Assembly (NCBI GenBank): GCA_013076295.1
Contig: RQOL01000919.1
Location: forward strand, 62,001 to 126,000
Length of the DNA: 64,000 bases
Direction: 5' to 3'
Source of the DNA: Sanderia malayensis
Taxonomy: Eukaryota; Cnidaria; Scyphozoa; Semaeostomeae; Pelagiidae
The notes under the pieces were generated by a model, which was given only the letters and a program-made list of their open reading frames with translations, ran no database searches and was not told the DNA's origin. Made by a program: the position numbers and the translations under genes. Below are positions 44,791 through 55,197 of this stretch, piece after piece. Position 1 is the stretch's first letter, and every line of letters starts with the position of its first letter.

Positions 44791-46413
44791 TCACCTGGTA
44801 TCAAGATTGTGATGAAAGCCATGCACGGTGGATAAAGGAGTAGGCAAATGAAAGGCTTGCGAGCAGCGTTTGATTAATTGTTTGAATACATCAAGAACGT
44901 GTGGCGGAACATGTGCGTAAATCGGTGTGTCGAGCTCTAAGGCCTGAAAGAGAAGTTGTAAATATTCTGGGGATGTATAAGGAAGAGGTTTATCCGGTGT
45001 TGCAGGAAAGGATTGATCATGTTTGTCTAGGCCAGAGTTATTTTGGTCTAAAAATGGAGACAAAATATCAGAGGATTGGGTGACAGTGACGTCTGTTGGC
45101 AATGAAACAAGGGAATTAAAAGATATTGAATCGGTTGGAGCGGAAGGGGAGGGAAGGTGACGATGCCATGACTCAGAGAGATGATGGGCTGTATGCGTTG
45201 CGGCCTCTTCGAAAGCGGAGATATCACTTTGTTCTTGCGTACGAATTTGCCCAAGGGACACATTGTGAGGTAAGTGAGCTGACCCTTTGACCGAATGAAT
45301 TATCACGTTAGTGAAATAAACACGTTCAAACGTTGAATTTTGGCAAGTATCGCCTGCAGAAACTAAATATGCCGAGCACACATGTTCTTGTGGGGGGAGA
45401 GGGCGACTAGGGCGGCACTTGGAATACGAAAACTGGGCGGGGAAAGGATAATGTGAGGGCCCCAAACATGTGGTTTGTCGGATTGACACGAAATCGATAG
45501 GACCACTCAGGGTTTGTAGGCCAGGGGAGAAAACAGTGCCTTCAAGCCACGAAGTGTCTGACAATAGAGGCGTGTTTATCAGAGAGCTGGCTACGAAAAG
45601 GCACACAGGGATGATGTTAAACCCGCGAGATAAAGTAATGCTGTTTTGATCAGAAACCTCTGAAAATTGCGAAGGCAAAGGGGTCAATAAACAGGTGACA
45701 TTGACCACAGAACCCTGGGGAGGACGAGTGGTCGCCGGGCCGTGGGTGGGAAAGGCGGCTAGAGGATTAGAATCGTGACATGTGATTGAAAAGTTCATAT
45801 CGGGTGGGGCGAAAAATACTTTCAGGGCTTTGGACTGAATGTGTGCGTCTGTCATACGCAAATGATTTTGACCAAATAAAATAGGCCACGATAACTGAGG
45901 CACAACAAGCATGGTAAATGTGGTCAGACGGCCATTTTCCCAAACGATAGGGACTTGCATAGTGCCAACTGCCCGTAGGTTGGACGATGGGCCTGCGACC
46001 GAAACAGGGACACGTTGGGTGAGTTTTACAAATTGCAGGTCAGGCCTAGATTTCGCAACAATTTCGGCATGATTTTGACTGACCAGAGAAACAGGACAAC
46101 AACTGTCTAGGGGAAGTGGTAGGGAAACACCCGCAGAAACGATTTTTGTCCACAAAATATTGCGATTACGAAGGTCAAGTGCTGAAACTGACGAAACAGG
46201 GTTAGAAGGCGTGACTGCTGGCATACCGTAAATGTGATCGGGCGAAGAACTGGGCCTAGCGGGGGCAGATGGAGGTGGTTGAGGAGAGGTTGGAAGAGAT
46301 TTTTCTACTTCAGCAAGAATAGTAGTTGTTAGATCGTGTTTTAAACTACTCATGCAGTCCGAGACGATAGCTTTAACCGAATCTAAGGTGACACAATCAG
46401 TGGAATCTGCCAC
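44791..46413 (-). CDS. Retropepsin-like protease segment of the LTR element
   Basis: Long open frame after gag. Pro/Ser-rich linker (SPQPPPSAPARPSSS), then a protease-like domain with VSLPLPLDSCCPVSLVSQ as the active-site region. The usual D-S/T-G is replaced by DSCC, so activity is uncertain. It continues with TMLVVPQLSWPILFGQNHL, the flap and C-terminal ILFG motif of retroviral-type proteases. The end, VHGFHHNLDTR, is the sequence that leads into reverse transcriptase in Gypsy elements, and then it stops: the pol deletion begins here. On its 5' side the frame is open up to the zinc knuckle near 46690. Confidence 0.75.
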   Translation of the reverse strand: MADSTDCVTLDSVKAIVSDCMSSLKHDLTTTILAEVEKSLPTSPQPPPSAPARPSSSPDHIYGMPAVTPSNPVSSVSALDLRNRNILWTKIVSAGVSLPLPLDSCCPVSLVSQNHAEIVAKSRPDLQFVKLTQRVPVSVAGPSSNLRAVGTMQVPIVWENGRLTTFTMLVVPQLSWPILFGQNHLRMTDAHIQSKALKVFFAPPDMNFSITCHDSNPLAAFPTHGPATTRPPQGSVVNVTCLLTPLPSQFSEVSDQNSITLSRGFNIIPVCLFVASSLINTPLLSDTSWLEGTVFSPGLQTLSGPIDFVSIRQTTCLGPSHYPFPAQFSYSKCRPSRPLPPQEHVCSAYLVSAGDTCQNSTFERVYFTNVIIHSVKGSAHLPHNVSLGQIRTQEQSDISAFEEAATHTAHHLSESWHRHLPSPSAPTDSISFNSLVSLPTDVTVTQSSDILSPFLDQNNSGLDKHDQSFPATPDKPLPYTSPEYLQLLFQALELDTPIYAHVPPHVLDVFKQLIKRCSQAFHLPTPLSTVHGFHHNLDTR

Positions 46414-47594
46414 GTGCGCAGAAACAGCAGATGAAATAGGAGCACGTGAAAAACGATTATTAGATGAGCGATAAGGACGAGGAGCATTATTTGAAGTAGA
46501 ATTGTTAGACGAATAGGGTGAACCAGAAAATGTACGACGAGTTTGATTACCAGGGTGGGGATTAGTAGTGTTACGATCATGAAAAGCACGAACCTCGTGA
46601 TTAAGGGCTTTACAATTAAATTTGAAGCAGACAGAGCATTTATGTATATAACCATTCCTACAGGATTTAGAGTCAAGCTCACATCGACTGGGCGAAAAAG
46701 ATTAAAGTTTTTACAAATTTCAGTTTTTAATTTCATACCTTGGTGAGTGTTGGCATCAGTCTTCGGTGTACGGCGTGGAGGAGCAGTGGGTGGAGCGGTG
46801 TAAAGGACGTCGGTGTGGGGAAGCTTCGTTGGGGCAGATGACATCATCGATTCGTGTCGCTTTGCACATTCGACTGCGGCCAGAAGATCGGTAAATGGCT
46901 GTTCTCGAGTGATGAGATATTTACCAATATCGGGAAGCAGCTTTATGGAGAAGGTGTGAATCAGCTCAACTTGCGAACCATCTGGAGAACAGTGAATTCC
47001 CGGCACGAGTTTCTGTAACGAATGCGGCGTCTCCATGAATCGATGAGCGAAGTTCGAGACTGATTCGTCTGGATTTTGGTGCAATGAGTAGTACGTGGCT
47101 AAAAGGTTGCGAATCTGTTGTTCTCTGGGAATGCCACGCTGAAGTCGTAGTAGCTGGAGACATTCGTCGTACAGGGACAAGAATTCATCGCTCGAGGTTT
47201 TGTGAGAGATGCGGGAAGCATTTGAAAGCTCAAAAGAGCAAATAATGTCAAAGGCACGGGAGTCTTTCTGACATTGTTGCTTCAAGTACGGCAACCAAAA
47301 CTTGGCATGGGTGTTGGATGAGGATAATACCTGTGATAGCTGTTCACAAAAGCGGTCGATTTGAAGTTCACCACCGGTAAATTCTGGAAGTGTGAGCGGA
47401 GGAAGACGTAATGCAGCTTGCGATTGCTGATCACCACGAGAGCGAACTGAAGCGGAGAGTTCGTTAACGGCGTGCGAGAGGTCTGAAATTTGTTGCTGTG
47501 TCGTTCCTGTGACTTCGCGGGAAGCATGATGTTGATCACGAATGGCACCAGCGAGTCCATTGATCAGGCCAAGAAGTTCCTCTGGAGAAGCCAT
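46414..47594 (-). pseudogene. Gag of the LTR element with a one-base frameshift before the zinc knuckle
   Basis: Starts at ATG 47594, 50 bp inside the 5' LTR. A retrotransposon gag domain (LPEFTGGELQIDRFCEQLSQ, FWLPYLKQQ, LRLQRGIPREQQIRNLLATY, ESVSNFAHRFMETP, LLPDIGKYLI) binds RNA and forms particles. After KTEICKNFNLFRP the frame shifts by one base near 46690. The second frame gives SRCELDSKSCRNGYIHKC and CSVCFKFNC, a zinc-knuckle-like Cys/His cluster, and runs on into the protease frame. Without the shift gag, knuckle and protease would be a single reading frame, so it looks like one indel. Confidence 0.8.
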
Positions 47595-47644
47595 GACGAA
47601 GAACGAAAAATTGAAGAACGAAAACCGGATTCTAACACCACTTC

Positions 47645-47876
47645 TGCAATGGTGGTCGAGCTACCATTACGTAATTGAACTCAGAAATAAAACTCGAATA
47701 TATGTGCGAATATATGTAACTGATAATACGAGAATAAGAATGAATAAGAATGAATTAAATACAATTGACAAAGCTATTTATACTATACATGATTGACACT
47801 GATTGACATGAACACGTGATCACAATAATTACATGAATACGAGGCTACACTATAGCGAGAATGTAATCCTGTTACA
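47645..47876 (-). repeat. 5' LTR
   Basis: 232-bp LTR at the gag side; followed on the minus strand by the primer-binding site near 47625-47644. Its outer edge meets TCCT (47877-47880). Confidence 0.92.
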
Positions 47877-48350
47877 TCCTCGAATGCCCCCCCCCTGGAA
47901 TAAGCTTCCTCCAGAAATAAATAAACCCCCCGGGTGCTAATTCGAGGGTTTACCGTACACAGATTCTGAATTCTTTTAATTGAAATTTCAACACGAAGTT
48001 TGACTTTTGGTAATATTGACAAATGTGGTGTTGACAAGTGTCTCAGAATGGTGCCACTTTATTGCTTGGCTGGGCTGGGCTATCAAATGATGCCTTGGGG
48101 TTTTTTTGTCGATGTTATTGATTTTTCTATAACGTCATCAATCATATGAATTAACAGAAGCTGAATACAGTTATGAGATTTAGTCATTAAATATTTTTAT
48201 GCACAAAATGAGAATAGAATAAATGATTCAAAATCTTATTTCCTCTCAAAGGTATTGTGTATTGAATACAAATCAACTTCCAGTTTACCAACGGTATTCA
48301 GATATTTAAAGTGAAACAATATCTTTTCAATCGCCCGAAGATGGTAGCAC
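47877..48350. repeat. Other part of the interrupted repeat
   Basis: 48100-48350 matches the reverse complement of 60028-60255 (GATTGATGACGTC..., ATTTTGTGCATAAAAATATTTATAATGAC..., AACTGGAAGTTGA). 47881-48090 has no counterpart there. A C8 run lies at 47888-47896. Confidence 0.65.
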
Positions 48351-50724
48351 ATTGTATGCAGAATATTATCAAATTCAAGTTCATGTAATTTAGCAACATT
48401 CAAATAGTTTAGAAAAACGGATTAAGAACAAAATATGGTTACAACAAACATTTCTAGATATAACAGTTGCAGAAAACATCAATAATGCTAAAAGCATTAT
48501 CATGAAAATCTACTGGCATGTCAATTTATTCAGCAAGAGAACAAATTTCTCTCCGCTATTCATATCTGCTCTGCCCTGCTAAATCAACTCCGATGAAAAC
48601 AATACTCTTTGAAAAATACGTGTGGATTTATGAATCTGAAAAAATCGAATCCAACAAAGCAAGAGCTTGTGAAACCTTGCTTCCACTGAGTGCAAAAAAT
48701 GGAGATGTTTGTTTGGAAATTCTTGCACTTCCAAAATACCAAAGCCAAAAGTTTGCCACGTGAAAAATATCTATGTCAAAATCCACAAGTTTGAAATGAA
48801 ATGTCTTGATGAAAAGCAAACCTGTATGATAACACCATGCATATGCACTCAGACAGAAGGCAAAACACAAGACAATAAAACCATTTTTATAAAGAACTTA
48901 ATTTTAATATAAAAACAAAAACTTTCATTTTAAAACAACTTTATCTTGAAATTGAACTTAATTTTAATATAAAAACAAAAACTTTCATTTTAAAACAATT
49001 TTATCCTGAAATTGAAATAGAAATAGGATTATTGGAATATAACTATAATGCAACAAGAACAATTTCGACAGAGACAGTTTGTGAAACAAGAAATATTTGT
49101 TGACAAATAAAATAAGATAATCACCGCGTCTTGTGCGTTTTTTTTGGAACAACCTCACCATGAGGTAAACCGCTGAAAAGGAATGAGCTTGCGTGTAAGG
49201 CGTAAAAATTTCAATATTTCGGCATCAATTAGATTCCAAAATAGACGGACACTACTTACAGTTCCCTGCCGAACTGCTCAATTTCAATGATTCTCCTCAA
49301 TTCGAGGAGAAGGTGATATAACCGCTTGCCTCGAACCTTTTAAAACAAAAATCAATTGTCTAGTATACAAACAGACAAGTTCAAGTTCCAAAGACCGAAA
49401 CGGTCAGAAAATAAATTCATGATTTTTACTCACATGGATAACATAAATTTGATCATCATCATCGTCATTTTCTAAGGAAATACAAAATGGTTTGGCATGA
49501 TTTTCTATACGTTTAGGTTGCAGAGTTTAAGCGTGGAAATATACATATTTCCTTCAATACTTCATCAAAAATTGTAAATTTTAATATGCACTTTATCTAT
49601 GTTTTCATACTAATTTTTAATTTAAGATTCTTCTTTCTTTTTACATTGTAAATAGGACTTAGACTGTAAAGCGCAACCGAGTATTATTTTGTATTGTGGC
49701 GCTATATAAATTTTGCATTATTATTACTTTTTATTAAAATTGCCTAATTTCTATGTGGCTATTACAGCGAACAGCATAGAGCCCTTGCAAAGAATTTGTA
49801 CATGACTTCAATTGAATAAAATAGTTTACCTGTATCCTCCATTGCTCGTTTGTTGCTGCAAAGCAAGAGAGAGAAATTGAAGAGAAATAATTACAATCAT
49901 GAGACACAGATAGACATAAAATACACATAATAAATTTTGTTTTAATCATAACACAAGAAACTATGCAAAGTTCATCATATACCTGCTGTTTATGTTTTTC
50001 TTGTCCATCATGAATGAAACTCAATCTGATAAAACGACTTGCTGTGTCTGTGACTGAGTGACAAGATTCTGTGACTGAATTCTGTGACTGAGAATTGAGA
50101 AAGCACATGCGCAAAATACATTCTATTTAAATCATGGCTTGCGGAAGTGGTATGGTAATGAATGTAAACGGAAGTGTCCATGACAGGGGTCACATTGTCT
50201 TTGCGTTGAAAAGACAAATGATAAATGTCCGAAGAGTTCTCCATGGCAGAAGCAGAATACAATACGTGATCATTTTAGACCCTTTTTCCTGAGTTTCACA
50301 AAGTCACATTTAAAATATTAAAAGCAGTTGAAATATTATCTTATCGCATGTAAACATAATTTTTTTGATATCACATATGATGGGTGCCATATAATTTACA
50401 TAGCAAGGCATTGAGCTGAATTACTTGCAGTTTGCATCAATTTTTCTTTTGAATTACATCAAACGAAGACACACATTAAAAGTCATAAATATAATAATAT
50501 ATAAGAACTACATCTACTTCTATTTTTTCTACTTATTTTGTACATGTTGGCTATTTCAATGTTGTCAACGTCACTTATTATTCTGCCACGCCTGTTCCTC
50601 GAACCTCTGGTGCACAAGATGGCTGATCTGACCGTTGCAAAAGATAATTTAGAACGAACCCAGTGTGTTATAACAAATTGACAAATGTTTCTTTTTTCCG
50701 ACAATTTAATTGTTTGAAAATACT
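48351..50724. other. No supported gene
   Basis: AT-rich. A 58-bp or longer direct duplication lies at 48893-48950 and 48953-49010 (AACTTAATTTTAATATAAAAACAAAAACTTTCATT repeated, described by position). Repeated GTGACTGA units lie near 50050-50090. The open frames seen (48518-48763, 49734-50262) lack recognisable motifs. Confidence 0.45.
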
Positions 50725-51005
50725 ACAATAGGGGACAAAAGTCCATGGGACACCTGAAAATTTCACCCCATAATGCTTTGCTTCTGCACACTTTGTTCTC
50801 TGTGAGCAGAATGCGACCCCCCACTCCCCCCAAAACAATGTTGTCTTGTGCACCAGTCCTTTCTTGTCGTCGGGCCAAAAGAATTTCGGCGATATTGAAA
50901 AACACCGCCTCTACAAACAACATTGTTATGGGGGGGAGGGGGATGAAGTATGCGTGTAAAACTTGCTAAAATCCCAGGTGTCCCACGACTTTTGTCCCCT
51001 ATTGT
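50725..51005 (+). repeat. 281-bp MITE, copy 1, TIR ACAATAGGGGACAAAAGTC
   Basis: The inverted termini ACAATAGGGGACAAAAGTC(C)ATGGGACACC and GGTGTCCCACGACTTTTGTCCCCTATTGT bound a 281-bp unit with no coding capacity. A second copy in the same orientation is at 59746-60026, about 95% identical by eye. No clear target duplication was found at either copy. Confidence 0.85.
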
Positions 51006-51010
51006 CTGGT

Positions 51011-52035
51011 ATCAAATTCTTCAAACACGTCACTTATAAAGCTGGTTTTCGTGTTTTCTGGGGTTTTCAAGGGCGCTGATCTCGATGAGCATGTCAAAAA
51101 TTTTTATATCGTACGTATGACGTCATACCACGTGATTGTCCCATTTTTGGCCCATTTGGAGCTCTAAAGTGGTCGTATTGTCCGAAACGAATTGTTTTTT
51201 TTTGTGGAAACCATTTTGGGAAAAAGAACAAGGTATTGTGAATATATTGTGAAAAAACAAGTCTGAAAATGTTATAAAAGTGTCTCAAAAAAAGCATGTT
51301 CGTGAACTTGAAGTATATGTGTAAAACCTGTTAAAATCCTGGGTGTCCCATGACTTTTGTCCCCTATCAAATTCTTGAAATACATTACTTATAAAGCTGG
51401 TTTTCGTGTTTTCTGAGGTTTTCAAGGGCACTGATCTCGATGAGCATGTCAAAAATTTTCTATATATTACGCATGACGTCAAACTAAGTGATTGCCCCCT
51501 TTTTTGCCCAAATGGCGCTATAAAGTGGTCGTGTTGTGCGAAACGAATTGTTTTTTTGTGGAAACCGTTTTGGGAAAGAGAACAAGGTATTGTGAATATA
51601 TTGTGAATATATTGTGAAAAAAAGAGTCTGAAAATGTTTTAAAAGTGTCTTAAAAACGCATGTTCGTGAACTTGAAGTAAGCGTGTAAAACCTGTTAAAA
51701 TCCTGGGTGTCCCAGGACTTTTGTCCTCTATCAAATTCTTGAAATACATCACTTATAAAGCTGGTTTTCGTGTTTTCTGAGGTTTTCAAGGGCGCTGACC
51801 TCTATGAGCATGTCAAAAATTTTCTATATATTACGCATGACGTCAAACTAAGTGATTGTCCCATTTTTGGCCCAAATGGCACTCTAAAGTGGTCGTATTG
51901 TCCGATACAAATTTTTTTTTGGATGGAAACAATTTTGGCGAAGAGAACAAGGTATTGTGAACATATTTTGAAAAAAAGGAGTCTGAAAATGTTTTAAAAG
52001 TGTCTTAAAAACACATGTTCGTTAACTTGGGACAA
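51011..52035 (+). repeat. Tandem array, three units of about 355-365 bp, each ending in the MITE right-end sequence
   Basis: Units begin ATCAAATTCTT at 51011, 51366 and 51730. Each contains GGTTTTCGTGTTTTCTGGGG / GAGG and GCATGACGTCAAACTAAGTG, plus AACAAGGTATTGTGAATATA. The first two end in GGTGTCCCA(T/G)GACTTTTGTCC(C/T)CTAT, which is the terminus of the adjacent MITE. The array stands about 380 bp upstream of the intact Rep gene. Short open frames within the units are repeat by-products. Confidence 0.85.
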
Positions 52036-52411
52036 AAAATGAAAACAATGCTACACGTGCAGCGGAGAAAAAAGTAGAGAATAGTCACATGGAAAACGAG
52101 TAAATCTTGCAAGCAAAATATTGTTTATTACCTGCATGATATAGTAATACTTGAACTATGTAATCTGATTAATTGTGGCATATCTGTCAACAGTGATTGT
52201 CCTTGAAACATGCCAGTCCTTTAAAGGTGTCTCTCAGCAAGGGGTGAAATCCTGGCAATGTCAATACCATAAGAAAACAATAGTAAAACAGCAGAAAATT
52301 TCAAATTCAAAATTATTGCGCATAACATGACCACTACAATCAATTACTGTTATCATTTTCACAACTGCATACTCACTAGCCTTTCTACATTGCTCATACA
52401 TTAGTATCATA
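52036..52411. other. 5' flank of the intact Rep gene
   Basis: AT-rich, no clear TATA box assigned. Initiation at ATG 52412 is supported by the match of the following residues to motif I of the other Rep. Confidence 0.4.
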
Positions 52412-53620
52412 ATGGCATCATCTTTAAATATTGACAATGTTAGAAGGGCTTACCTAATAACTTATAGCCAGGCAGTTAGTGAAAAATATGACAGGAGGTC
52501 ATTTTCTGAAACAGTTGTGGCCGCATTCCATGCAGTCACTACAGCCATGATATTACAGTGGGCTTGCTGCATGGAAAGTCATCAGGATGGTGGTGTCCAT
52601 TTCCACATGTGTGTCCTGCTGGACAAAATTCAGCGCTGGTCGAAAGTAAAGAAGCACCTACAAGAGACAAAGGACATTGTCGTACACTTCTCAGGACATC
52701 CTGGCTATCGCACAGCATATGAATATGTCACAAAGCTAGATAGCCAAGTTTTGAGAAGTGAAGGTCATCCTACCCTGAAGAGCAGCAGGTTGGGTAATTT
52801 GGAAGTCTCTGATATGATAATCTCCAACGGCATTGACTCCAAGTTACACTTCCTGGCACTGGCCAAGAAGAAGAAAACAGATGGTGACAGCAGGCTGTAT
52901 GAGTTTGTCTTAAAGAAAAGCGAGAAACGAATCAGTGAACTTGTGCAGTCTGTCTGGGCAATGGAAACAGCACAGCAAACGTTGGAGAGACGTTTAATGT
53001 CAAGAATTGACCTCTTGAAGATGGCCTACAATGACAAGTGTGTCTGTCAAGGTGAGTGGTTGGTTTGTGCAAAGGAAATTCTAAAAAACAACAGCATCCA
53101 GCGAAGCACATTTGCTGATGCTGTTGTTAAATTACTCGCCATGGGTCGAGGAAAAGGTTGGAATTTATATATTACTGGCCCAGTGAACTGCGGCAAAACA
53201 TTTATTCTTGACCCCCTAAGAGTGATTTACAACACTTTTGTCTCACCTGCGACATGTTTGTATGCGTGGCTAGGGGTTGAAGAGAAAGAGGTCATTTTCT
53301 TGAATGACTTTCGTTATATGCCAGCCATTTTTCCTTGGAGTGACATACTTTTATTACTAGAAGGCCATCTTGTTCATTTTGCTGCGCCTAAAACCAGTTA
53401 CGCCAAGGATATCGAGTTCTCCAACGACACTCCAGTATTTGCAACATCAAAATCTCGCATCATTTTCATCAAAGGCTCCATTATTGATGGCAAGGAGACT
53501 GAAATGATGGATGTTCGTTGGAGATACTTCGCCTTTCACCATCAGTTCAAGGCCAGTGAGCAGAAGACCGTCACTTCTTGTGGTTGTTGTTTTGCCAGAC
53601 TGCTTTTGGACATGGACTAA
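52412..53620 (+). CDS. Intact CRESS-virus-like Rep: HUH endonuclease plus SF3 helicase, 402 aa
   Basis: One uninterrupted frame. Motif I AYLITYSQA (residues 13-21) is like the FLTYPxC motif of geminivirus-type Reps. Motif II is VHFHMCVLL (His63, His65) and motif III YEYVTK has candidate nicking Tyr105 and Lys108. A linker follows, then the SF3 helicase: Walker A GPVNCGKT (256-263), Walker B EVIFLNDF (293-300), motif C TPVFATSK (340-347) and an Arg-rich DVRWRYFAF. All expected motifs are present, unlike the broken paralogue at 9578. Such proteins nick a stem-loop origin and unwind DNA in rolling-circle replication. No capsid gene is adjacent. It could be a recent viral-type integration, a Rep-bearing mobile element, or a retained host copy; lack of lesions favours recent origin or selection. 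Confidence 0.9.
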   Translation: MASSLNIDNVRRAYLITYSQAVSEKYDRRSFSETVVAAFHAVTTAMILQWACCMESHQDGGVHFHMCVLLDKIQRWSKVKKHLQETKDIVVHFSGHPGYRTAYEYVTKLDSQVLRSEGHPTLKSSRLGNLEVSDMIISNGIDSKLHFLALAKKKKTDGDSRLYEFVLKKSEKRISELVQSVWAMETAQQTLERRLMSRIDLLKMAYNDKCVCQGEWLVCAKEILKNNSIQRSTFADAVVKLLAMGRGKGWNLYITGPVNCGKTFILDPLRVIYNTFVSPATCLYAWLGVEEKEVIFLNDFRYMPAIFPWSDILLLLEGHLVHFAAPKTSYAKDIEFSNDTPVFATSKSRIIFIKGSIIDGKETEMMDVRWRYFAFHHQFKASEQKTVTSCGCCFARLLLDMD

Positions 53621-53667
53621 ACTGAAAGAAATGAACAATAGACAGCCTCGCGAGCACGCATAAATAT

Positions 53668-53689
53668 CGGTTAGACATAAGTTTAACCG
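53668..53689 (+). other. Small inverted repeat CGGTTA/TAACCG
   Basis: 6-bp stem with a 10-nt loop, 48 bp past the Rep stop, followed by GTAGTTAAT which shares CCGTAGTT with the larger hairpin at 53932. Confidence 0.35.
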
Positions 53690-53931
53690 TAGTTAATACC
53701 AACGAAGCACAGTTCGCATTGCTAGGTCGGAGCCCTAGTACTTCCGTCATACGATATCCAATTTCTCTCGCTACTCGATCGTGCTAGATCCGTTGAACAT
53801 GATTGATAAAGATAGATCACACAGTATTTTGTTCGCCGAAGTTAATGTTCCCCACCCATATCCCTCCCTTTGTCAAATCTGTTTTGTCTTTTTCTTCTCC
53901 TTTCCCTGTCTTTTCTTTCACTCTCCTCTCC

Positions 53932-53951
53932 CCGTAGTTTGTTAACTACGG
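53932..53951 (+). promoter_or_regulatory. Perfect hairpin CCGTAGTT-TGTT-AACTACGG downstream of Rep
   Basis: 8-bp perfect stem and 4-nt loop, about 310 bp past the Rep stop, with another CCGTAGTT half-site at 53687-53694. It could be an origin-like stem-loop recognised by Rep, but the loop is shorter than the usual nonanucleotide loop, so this is speculative. A 43-bp spaced duplication TGAGACAGGTGAGTATTA follows at 54053 and 54097. Confidence 0.35.
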
Positions 53952-55190
53952 TGACAGGTGCGTTGGCCGGAAAATTGTTTCCTGGGCAATCACCGTCCAT
54001 AAGGTGTGTTTTGCTCAGGCAGTTGAAGGGCTAATGCACTTACGCCCACTTCCTGAGACAGGTGAGTATTAAATATCAGTAAGTCATTTGTTTACCCTGA
54101 GACAGGTGAGTATTAATTATTGTTGTTATAATTGTATTATTTTGCTGCATTACCTTTTGTTCTAATCAGTGTCCCGCTATGTATTGTATTGGTGTCTTCG
54201 CAAGCTGGGGCAGTTTACACAACAGTTTACACTAGGAAAAGACAAATATTTCCATTCACATCTCGTAATAATTTTTGGAAATATGTATAAAAGATGTACA
54301 CAATTTATGTACATCTTTTGAAATAATAAGTGAACATACGACCTTTTGAATTGCTGAGAAATATTCAAATAACCTCCACGGTTTACACTTCCAAGAGATT
54401 AAAAGACAAGTCATGTGACTTTCTATTCAACAATTTTGTGAACTGTCCAATCTTTCCTTCATATCTCTGTGAAAGTGTTGAAAAGAAATAAATGAAAATG
54501 TGTAGATTATGTACATTAGTGATGTACATCTTTTAAGAACATCTTCATTCCTCTCTGTGAAGGAGAACACCCTGTTTTTAATTATTATGTATTGTAAATT
54601 GTAGTGTAAATCGTAGGGATGCATACTATTTGCCATGAGCCTGACTTCCTGGTATGACCCCTTGCACCACGTGTATGCAATTCCTGGATGTGTCATTTGC
54701 AGAATACAAGTCCATTGTATTCAAAATGTTGGTAGAAGCTAGAGAGTGAAAACAAACAATATTTTTCGCAATGTCGATTCAATAAAATTAGAAAAATACC
54801 TGCCATTCATGGTGTGTCACGAGTAGGAAAAATGGCTTCAAGAGCGCTTAGCTTTAGAGCAAAACAACATAAATGAACGACATGTTTATAACTCAACTCG
54901 CAAGATTACCTCGACCAAAACTAATCATTTTTTAACTCCTCTTCTAAAAGTCATTGTTAATTAAAGTGTCCAGTTCTCATGGGGCCACATTCAATAAGTT
55001 CTTGTTAATCAAATAAAACACAATAAAATGCAAAAAACAAACGCGAGAACAAACAACACAATACACATGACTGAACATTAAGTGTGACACCTCCGTTCTT
55101 CAAGAGACATCTTTGATTTCTTTCAGCATTTAACTTATGTTCAACATGTAAGTCTGTCTGAGTGTTCTATCACTCTCCAATCTCTTACTG
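53952..55190. other. No supported gene
   Basis: AT-rich. Contains two repeats of ATTATGTACAT(T)...ATGTACATCTTTT around 54295-54325 and 54505-54535. The short frames 54177-54368 and 54427-54696 lack motifs. Confidence 0.4.
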
Positions 55191-55197
55191 TATGTCT

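Larger units (their letters stand above)
44257..47876 (-). mobile_element. LTR retrotransposon (Gypsy-like), gag-protease only, 3620 bp, TSD TCCT
   Basis: Two 232-bp LTRs in direct orientation, TGTAACAGGATTAC...ACA on the minus strand, flanked by TCCT at 44253-44256 and 47877-47880. Just inside the 5' LTR is TGGTGTTAGAATCCGG, a likely tRNA primer-binding site. Just before the 3' LTR is a purine stretch AGAAAGGGTAGG as a polypurine tract. Only gag and protease remain. Reverse transcriptase, RNase H and integrase are absent, so it would need proteins from another element. Confidence 0.88.

Noticed and set aside
50745..50969. 74-aa open frame, repeated at 59658-59990
   Set aside because: The similarity of the two copies comes from the shared MITE, not from coding constraint.
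51094..51997. Related short open frames in the 51-kb array
   Set aside because: They follow the tandem repeat; frames are not conserved between units and have no recognisable domain.
52412..53620. Rep as a contaminating virus genome
   Set aside because: It is embedded in AT-rich host-like repeats with a MITE and Gypsy fragment nearby and no capsid gene. Contamination cannot be fully excluded without reads, but the context argues against it.
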